NCBI GenBank assembly: GCA_017505525.1
Contig: JAFVPB010000041.1
Coordinates: 1 to 34,111 of the forward strand
Reading direction: 5' to 3'
Source of the DNA: Clostridia bacterium
Lineage (GTDB): Bacteria > Bacillota > Clostridia > UMGS1883
DNA length: 34,111 bases
In this document: one piece after another, positions 30,552 to 34,111 of the stretch
Numbering within the stretch: the stretch's first letter is position 1
Layout: each line of letters begins with the position of its first letter
Made by a program: the position numbers and the translations under genes
Notes under the pieces: generated by a model
Seen by the model: the letters and a program-made list of their open reading frames with translations, nothing else
The model's database searches: none
What the model was told of the DNA's origin: nothing

Positions 30552-32117
30552 ATGATTAAAAAGTATATTGTGCCGCTATTAACGGTACTGTTGATTTTCC
30601 TGTTGCCGCTGTGTACATTTGCGGCAGAAAAACTTTATACAACATCTCCGACAGGGATAATACCGCTTAGAATGCAACCTGACGAAAAATCATATGAGAT
30701 AATAAAAATTCCTGCCTGCTCGAAAATTAAGGTTATTGAGAAAAGAAATACCTGGGGAAAGGTGATTTTTGAGAATAAGTGTGGATGGATAAATCTTTGT
30801 TTTACAGCGCCAAAGTATAATGATGCGGCGCAAACCACAGGAATAGATTCTGTGAAAAATGTAAGTGTAGAGGCTAAAGACGGAAAAACAAAGCTTTACA
30901 ATATCCCTTCTGTGGAAGAAAAGCTTGGAAGCACAGTAAAAGTAAATATTCCAAATGGCACTGTTCTAAGCCTTAAGCGTGAAACAGAGAACGGTTGGGG
31001 CCTTGTATTAATGAACAAGAATTACGCATGGGTGAGAATGGAAGATACTAAAGAATTTGATTCTTACGGAGAAGATAATTTAGAAGAGTATGGCATTTTC
31101 TATGTTTATGTGAATTCTGCAGGCGGAAACGGAATTGAACTGAAGAGTCGCAACAGTAACGATTCCAGCACCTTATCAACAATTCCCGATTGTGTAAAAC
31201 TTACAGTAAGGGAAGAAAGCGGGAATTTTGGATATGTGTCGTACAACGGACTAAATGGATGGATAAATCTTAAAAACACATCAAACTCATATTCAAATGC
31301 TTTATCAAAAACAGGCAAACCTCTTAACGAGGAGCGTACCGTTATTAGCGATGGCGAAAATCTTTTGATGAGCGTCCCGTCGCAAGATGAGGAATCAGGA
31401 ACTTACAGCGTGGGAAAGGTTGAAAATGGGGAAACTGTTTTTATTCTTTCCGAAACAGAAAGTGGATGGAGTCTTATTTCGAAAAACGGAGTAAGAGGAT
31501 GGTTCCCCACTGAACATCTGGGAGAGGCATCGTCTCAACAAAAAGATAATATCGAGATGTGTGAAGCTTACGAGGTGTTTGTTTCAACAGAAAAAGCGGC
31601 AGGTATTAAGCTTTATGCTTATCCTGATTTGGAAAGCACCAGGATTTGCACCATGCCCGAGTGTGCGAAAATTACCGTTGTTGCACAAAGCGGAGAATTT
31701 TTATATGTAATGAACGATTACGCCGCCGGATGGACAGAATCTCGCGAATTTGCAAATACCTACCAGGAAGCTCTTGAAGGAAAAGGCGAAAAAATATATT
31801 CTTACTATAAAATAGATGACGAAACAACATTGAGGTCGCTTCCGATTTATTCGGAAATATGCGGAAGCGAAGAACTAATGCTTTTAGAGGTCGGCACTGA
31901 ATTTTCAGTGGAAAGAATCTGCCAGACGGGAGATCGCAAGTGGGGACTTGCTGAAATCAATGGAAAACAAGGTTGGGTTAACCTCAACTGTGCGGATAAA
32001 TCAGTGCCCTTGATTTTTAATATCCTTATAGCTGCAGGCATAATTGCAGTATTGGCAGCAGTTGTACTTCTGGTTGTAAAAATAATTAGGAGGAAAAGAA
32101 ATGAACAAAAGATATAA
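30552..32117 (+). CDS. Exported protein with six SH3-like repeats and C-terminal membrane anchor
   Basis: 521 residues from ATG 30552 (GAAGGAAG upstream). Signal peptide to about residue 25 (TFAAEK), six SH3-like repeats, then a membrane helix (about 487-507) and a basic tail RRKRNEQK. The repeats alternate between two types: A, ending in GWINL-like plus a Y..AL..G linker, and B, ending in GW.P/W. The pairs start near residues 28, 180 and 350. Single-membrane anchoring with the array outside suggests wall binding. The following phosphoribosyltransferase start overlaps its end by 17 bases, an unusual coupling of a wall protein to purine salvage. Confidence 0.8.
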   Translation: MIKKYIVPLLTVLLIFLLPLCTFAAEKLYTTSPTGIIPLRMQPDEKSYEIIKIPACSKIKVIEKRNTWGKVIFENKCGWINLCFTAPKYNDAAQTTGIDSVKNVSVEAKDGKTKLYNIPSVEEKLGSTVKVNIPNGTVLSLKRETENGWGLVLMNKNYAWVRMEDTKEFDSYGEDNLEEYGIFYVYVNSAGGNGIELKSRNSNDSSTLSTIPDCVKLTVREESGNFGYVSYNGLNGWINLKNTSNSYSNALSKTGKPLNEERTVISDGENLLMSVPSQDEESGTYSVGKVENGETVFILSETESGWSLISKNGVRGWFPTEHLGEASSQQKDNIEMCEAYEVFVSTEKAAGIKLYAYPDLESTRICTMPECAKITVVAQSGEFLYVMNDYAAGWTESREFANTYQEALEGKGEKIYSYYKIDDETTLRSLPIYSEICGSEELMLLEVGTEFSVERICQTGDRKWGLAEINGKQGWVNLNCADKSVPLIFNILIAAGIIAVLAAVVLLVVKIIRRKRNEQKI

Positions 32118-32658
32118 TATGAATATTGCAGGTCTTAATCGTGAGCTTCCAATGTTTGCGGTTAACGAAAACCTGATGATAGCTGCGTTTATACTTTTTG
32201 GAGATGTAGAGCTTACAGTTAACTCTGCACGCGACCTTTTAAAGGTTGTGCCCGAACATGATATTATGATTACGGCAGAGGCTAAAAGCATTCCTCTTAT
32301 TCACGAAATGGCACGTCAGAGCGGAGTTAATAACTACATTATTGCCCGTAAGGGTCCAAAGGTTTATATGAGTGATATAACAACTGTTTCTGTGCAATCA
32401 ATCACAACAAAAAAGGAGCAAACTCTTTGTCTTGGAAAAGCAGAAGCAGACCTTATGCGTGGAAAAAGAGTGCTTATAGTGGATGATGTTATCAGCACAG
32501 GCGAATCACTTCTTGCACTTGAAAAGCTTGTAAATGAGGTTGGCGGTAATATCGTTGGAAAAGCTGCTGTTTTAGCAGAGGGCGATGCCGCGGAACGCGA
32601 CGATATTATTTTCCTTGAAAAACTTCCGCTTTTTGACGGGAACGGAAAGGCTATATGA
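32101..32658 (+). CDS. Adenine/purine phosphoribosyltransferase family protein
   Basis: 185 residues of the type I PRTase fold. The PRPP loop is VLIVDDVISTGES near residue 125; the N-terminal hood has ITAEAKSIPLIHEMA and the middle YIIARKGPKVYM, as in the clostridial subgroup usually annotated as adenine phosphoribosyltransferase. It joins a purine base to PRPP for nucleotide salvage in the cytosol. It starts inside the previous gene (AGGAGG before ATG 32101). A palindromic terminator follows. Specificity for adenine, xanthine or another base is not certain. Confidence 0.84.
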   Translation: MNKRYNMNIAGLNRELPMFAVNENLMIAAFILFGDVELTVNSARDLLKVVPEHDIMITAEAKSIPLIHEMARQSGVNNYIIARKGPKVYMSDITTVSVQSITTKKEQTLCLGKAEADLMRGKRVLIVDDVISTGESLLALEKLVNEVGGNIVGKAAVLAEGDAAERDDIIFLEKLPLFDGNGKAI

Positions 32659-32659
32659 A

Positions 32660-32692
32660 AAATGGGAGATGTTTTAAACATCTCCCATTTTA
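32660..32692. terminator. Symmetric terminator between convergent genes
   Basis: AAAATGGGAGATGTTT and its exact complement form a full palindrome with A and T flanks, serving both the phosphoribosyltransferase and the leftward membrane protein gene. Confidence 0.85.
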
Positions 32693-32705
32693 AACGGCTA
32701 TATTT

Positions 32706-33368
32706 TTATTTTGCTTTTTTACTGCTGAGGCTGAGGATTAATCCAAGCACCAATGAAAGTGCCGCTGCCATCATAACCTGATATTGACCTGGAAGCATAA
32801 ATGTAACTGTGTGGGCAGGAATCCAGAAAATCGGAACTGTTTTAAATATTGTAAACGAAACAAAGCCTGTCCAGTCAATACTATTTATAACGCTTGGAAG
32901 AGAAGAATCTTCTTTCTGGTGCTTAAGTAAAAGCCATTGGTCGGTGCATTTGTGAAATGCCATAAATGTTGGCCCGAAAGATGTGTTCATAAACACGCTT
33001 GTGTAGAAAGCACGGAGAAAAGCATTGTCTTTTCCGGGGATTATGCCCTGTGCCATAAGTGAAGCTGCAGCGGAAGAAAAAACTTTCATCATAAATGTAA
33101 TCCATACGCCGATTAATCCCCATATAACAAAACGTGCCACTATTTTAACGGGCACATTTGCTTTCCCTGCGCGGATTGAAGAAGCGATAAGCTCACCGGC
33201 TGTGGCAAGGAGTGCAAATTTAATAAATCCCATTATGTAAGGATGACCGGAAGATAGACCTTTAAAAACTTCCCTTGACTGTGGAATGATAAGAATAAGG
33301 GCAAAACCGATTATTGTTACCACAACATAGAAAGGAAGCCAGAATGAAGCTTTAGATTTGTTTCTCAA
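32706..33368 (-). CDS. Mpv17/PMP22-like integral membrane protein
   Basis: About 220 residues with roughly five to six membrane helices. The C-terminal block FWIPAHTVTFMLPGQYQVMMAA and an earlier SFGPTFMAFHKCTDQW resemble the bacterial members of the Mpv17/PMP22 family, which in eukaryotes sit in peroxisome and mitochondrial membranes. No catalytic motif is present; a channel role is suggested for the family. The start is probably TTG 33368, ten bases after AAGGA; GTG 33377 is too close to it. Function in bacteria is unknown. Confidence 0.65.
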   Translation of the reverse strand: MRNKSKASFWLPFYVVVTIIGFALILIIPQSREVFKGLSSGHPYIMGFIKFALLATAGELIASSIRAGKANVPVKIVARFVIWGLIGVWITFMMKVFSSAAASLMAQGIIPGKDNAFLRAFYTSVFMNTSFGPTFMAFHKCTDQWLLLKHQKEDSSLPSVINSIDWTGFVSFTIFKTVPIFWIPAHTVTFMLPGQYQVMMAAALSLVLGLILSLSSKKAK

Positions 33369-33396
33369 AAAAATCACGTCCTTTTTGTTTTTTCTA

Positions 33397-33425
33397 ATAA
33401 TACCATATCGGTCAAAATAAGTCAA
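33397..33425 (-). promoter_or_regulatory. Promoter of the Mpv17-like gene
   Basis: Leftward TTGACT (33425-33420), 17 bases, TATTAT (33402-33397) with TGG extended -10, about 28 bases before the start codon. Confidence 0.65.
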
Positions 33426-33490
33426 TAAATTAATACGAGGTTGCTTTTTATTGCTCTGTAAAAAATAAATAAAAATTTTGAAAAAACATA

Positions 33491-33519
33491 TTGACAAATC
33501 GAATAAAACCTATTATAAT
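33491..33519 (+). promoter_or_regulatory. Consensus promoter of the tRNA cluster
   Basis: TTGACA at 33491-33496, 17 bases, TATAAT at 33514-33519. Transcription would begin near 33526, about 45 bases before tRNA-Asp. Confidence 0.8.
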
Positions 33520-33570
33520 ATATCAAGTCAGCAGATGATTTATAGTCGACGTCTGACGTGGCTTATATCT

Positions 33571-33647
33571 GGCCCGGTAGTTCAGTTGGTTAGAACGCCA
33601 GCCTGTCACGCTGGAGGTCGTGGGTTCGAGCCCCATCCGGGTCGCCA
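33571..33647 (+). tRNA. tRNA-Asp (anticodon GTC)
   Basis: A 77-nt tRNA with encoded CCA: acceptor GGCCCGG/CCGGGTC, D loop AGTTGGTTAGAA, anticodon loop CTGTCAC reading GTC, T arm GTGGGTTCGAGCCCCAT. First of a three-tRNA transcript. Confidence 0.97.
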
Positions 33648-33651
33648 ATAC

Positions 33652-33727
33652 GCTGCCCTAGCTCAGCAGGCAGAGCACTTCCTTGGTAAGGAAGAGGTCG
33701 GCAGTTCGAATCTGCTGGGCAGCTCCA
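33652..33727 (+). tRNA. tRNA-Thr (anticodon GGT)
   Basis: A 76-nt tRNA with encoded CCA: acceptor GCTGCCC/GGGCAGC, anticodon stem CTTCC/GGAAG with loop TTGGTAA giving GGT, T arm GGCAGTTCGAATCTGCT. Four bases separate it from tRNA-Asp. Confidence 0.97.
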
Positions 33728-33732
33728 TAAAT

Positions 33733-33808
33733 GTGCCATTAGCTCAGTTGGTAGAGCACCTGACTCTTAATCAGGGTGTCCAGGGTTCGAGTCCCTGATG
33801 GCGCACCA
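33733..33808 (+). tRNA. tRNA-Lys (anticodon CTT)
   Basis: A 76-nt tRNA with encoded CCA: acceptor GTGCCAT/ATGGCGC, anticodon loop CTCTTAA giving CTT, T arm CAGGGTTCGAGTCCCTG. Its last 21 bases, counting the A residues just after it, are repeated exactly at 33995-34015. Confidence 0.97.
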
Positions 33809-33847
33809 AAACAAAAAAGTATACCTTTTGGTATGCTTTTTTGTTTT
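33808..33847 (+). terminator. Terminator of the tRNA cluster
   Basis: AAAACAAAAAAGTATACC and GGTATGCTTTTTTGTTTT pair across a TTTT loop with one wobble; the T-rich arm acts as the release tract. Confidence 0.85.
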
Positions 33848-33852
33848 GCTTA

Positions 33853-33880
33853 TGCGCCGAGGGGACTCGAACCCCGAGGG
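33853..33880 (-). pseudogene. 3' half of a tRNA, leftward
   Basis: Read leftward this is a T arm and 3' acceptor strand: CGGGGTTCGAGTCCCC followed by TCGGCGCA. No matching 5' half, D arm or anticodon arm lies upstream; instead the hairpin-rich segment at 33881-33994 occupies that place. It looks like the remnant of a different tRNA gene. Confidence 0.55.
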
Positions 33881-33927
33881 GGCAGCGAGCGTAAATAAAA
33901 CGATTGATAATCGTTTTTAGCGAAGCT

Positions 33928-34015
33928 GGTGCGCGGACGGGTACCGCGAGCAATGCGGAGCGGTCGTCAAGCAGGCAAGATGCGAAGCATCTGTGTCCCT
34001 GATGGCGCACCAAAA
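33928..34015 (+). repeat. tRNA-like palindromic segment ending in a copy of the tRNA-Lys 3' end
   Basis: 33995-34015 repeats 33791-33811 exactly (21 bp: the T-stem 3' side, acceptor 3' strand, CCA and trailing A residues). GGTGCGC at 33928-33934 can pair with GCGCACC at 34005-34011 to close an 84-nt fold that contains further hairpins (ACCGC/GCGG and GATGC-GAA-GCATC). An exact tRNA 3'-end duplication is the usual mark of an integrase attachment site, but only about 180 bases lie between the two copies. Confidence 0.5.
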
Positions 34016-34020
34016 AAGGT

Positions 34021-34053
34021 AACACTTACTTCGGTAGGTGTTATTTTTTTTTG
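34021..34053 (+). terminator. Terminator at the right edge
   Basis: AACACTTAC and GTAGGTGTT pair around TTCG with one wobble, followed by A and nine T residues. The last 58 bases of the window show nothing further. Confidence 0.8.
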
Positions 34054-34111
34054 TATTAGTAATTTCACTTTGGATTCTATCCCTTGCGCCATCCTAAAGG
34101 CGGATTCAAGC

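Noticed and set aside
33478-33798. 106-codon frame over the tRNA cluster
   Set aside because: It translates tRNA-Asp, tRNA-Thr and tRNA-Lys sequence; the residues such as GSSNL are a familiar tRNA artefact.
33771-34025. Leftward 84-codon frame at the right edge
   Set aside because: Same artefact type: it reads tRNA-Lys and tRNA-like repeats antisense.

Overview
The window is a 34.1 kb piece of chromosome from an AT-rich, low-GC Gram-positive bacterium, most likely an uncultured gut-type member of the class Clostridia. Support for this: AGGAGG-type ribosome sites and TTGACA-N17-TATAAT promoters before most units, a protein resembling the clostridial CD1247 N-terminal family, a DUF1934 protein, a MecA-like adaptor, meso-diaminopimelate dehydrogenase, and the clostridial order rpmG-secE-nusG-rplK-rplA-rplJ-rplL. 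No ribosomal RNA, CRISPR array or intact insertion sequence is visible.

Layout. 1-660 is non-coding and holds a dispersed element, hairpins and terminators. 678-9415 is a long rightward run: lower glycolysis (pgk, tpiA, gpmI), glutamate racemase (murI), a DUF1934 protein, arginyl-tRNA synthetase, an exported S41 protease and an AraC-type regulator. 9495-12070 holds a MecA-like adaptor, efp, a CD1247-like zinc-ribbon protein and a TPR membrane protein. 12238-14149 pairs a sugar nucleotidyltransferase with a NahK-like anomeric kinase. 14289-16475 holds a creatinase-like M24 protein facing a creatininase-family protein. 16680-19150 is a cell-envelope cluster (VanY-type carboxypeptidase and two paralogous Ig-like/SH3 membrane proteins). 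19197-22486 has an AraC regulator divergent from an SGNH hydrolase followed by ddh. 22904-26307 is the translation/transcription cluster with L1 and L10 autoregulatory sites, ending at rplL with no rpoB behind it; hslO follows. 27285-29640 is the accessory-looking stretch: a dispersed element, a probable structured RNA of about 450 nt, two small leftward genes (one an XRE-type regulator), a broken SLOG-like gene, an array of tiny hairpins and tRNA-Gln. 29826-33368 holds an acidic membrane protein, a six-repeat SH3 exported protein, a purine phosphoribosyltransferase and an Mpv17/PMP22-like membrane protein. The window ends with tRNA-Asp, tRNA-Thr, tRNA-Lys and debris that repeats the tRNA-Lys 3' end.

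The most unusual content is non-coding. Four copies of one 220-390 bp element share ends and framework but have different hairpin-rich centres. There is also a probable new structured RNA with its own promoter and terminator (27888-28350), an array in which the word ATTTAGCT separates minute hairpins (29358-29530), and tRNA-derived repeats at the right edge. These suggest a genome in which palindromic DNA is repeatedly inserted or grown next to terminators and tRNA genes.
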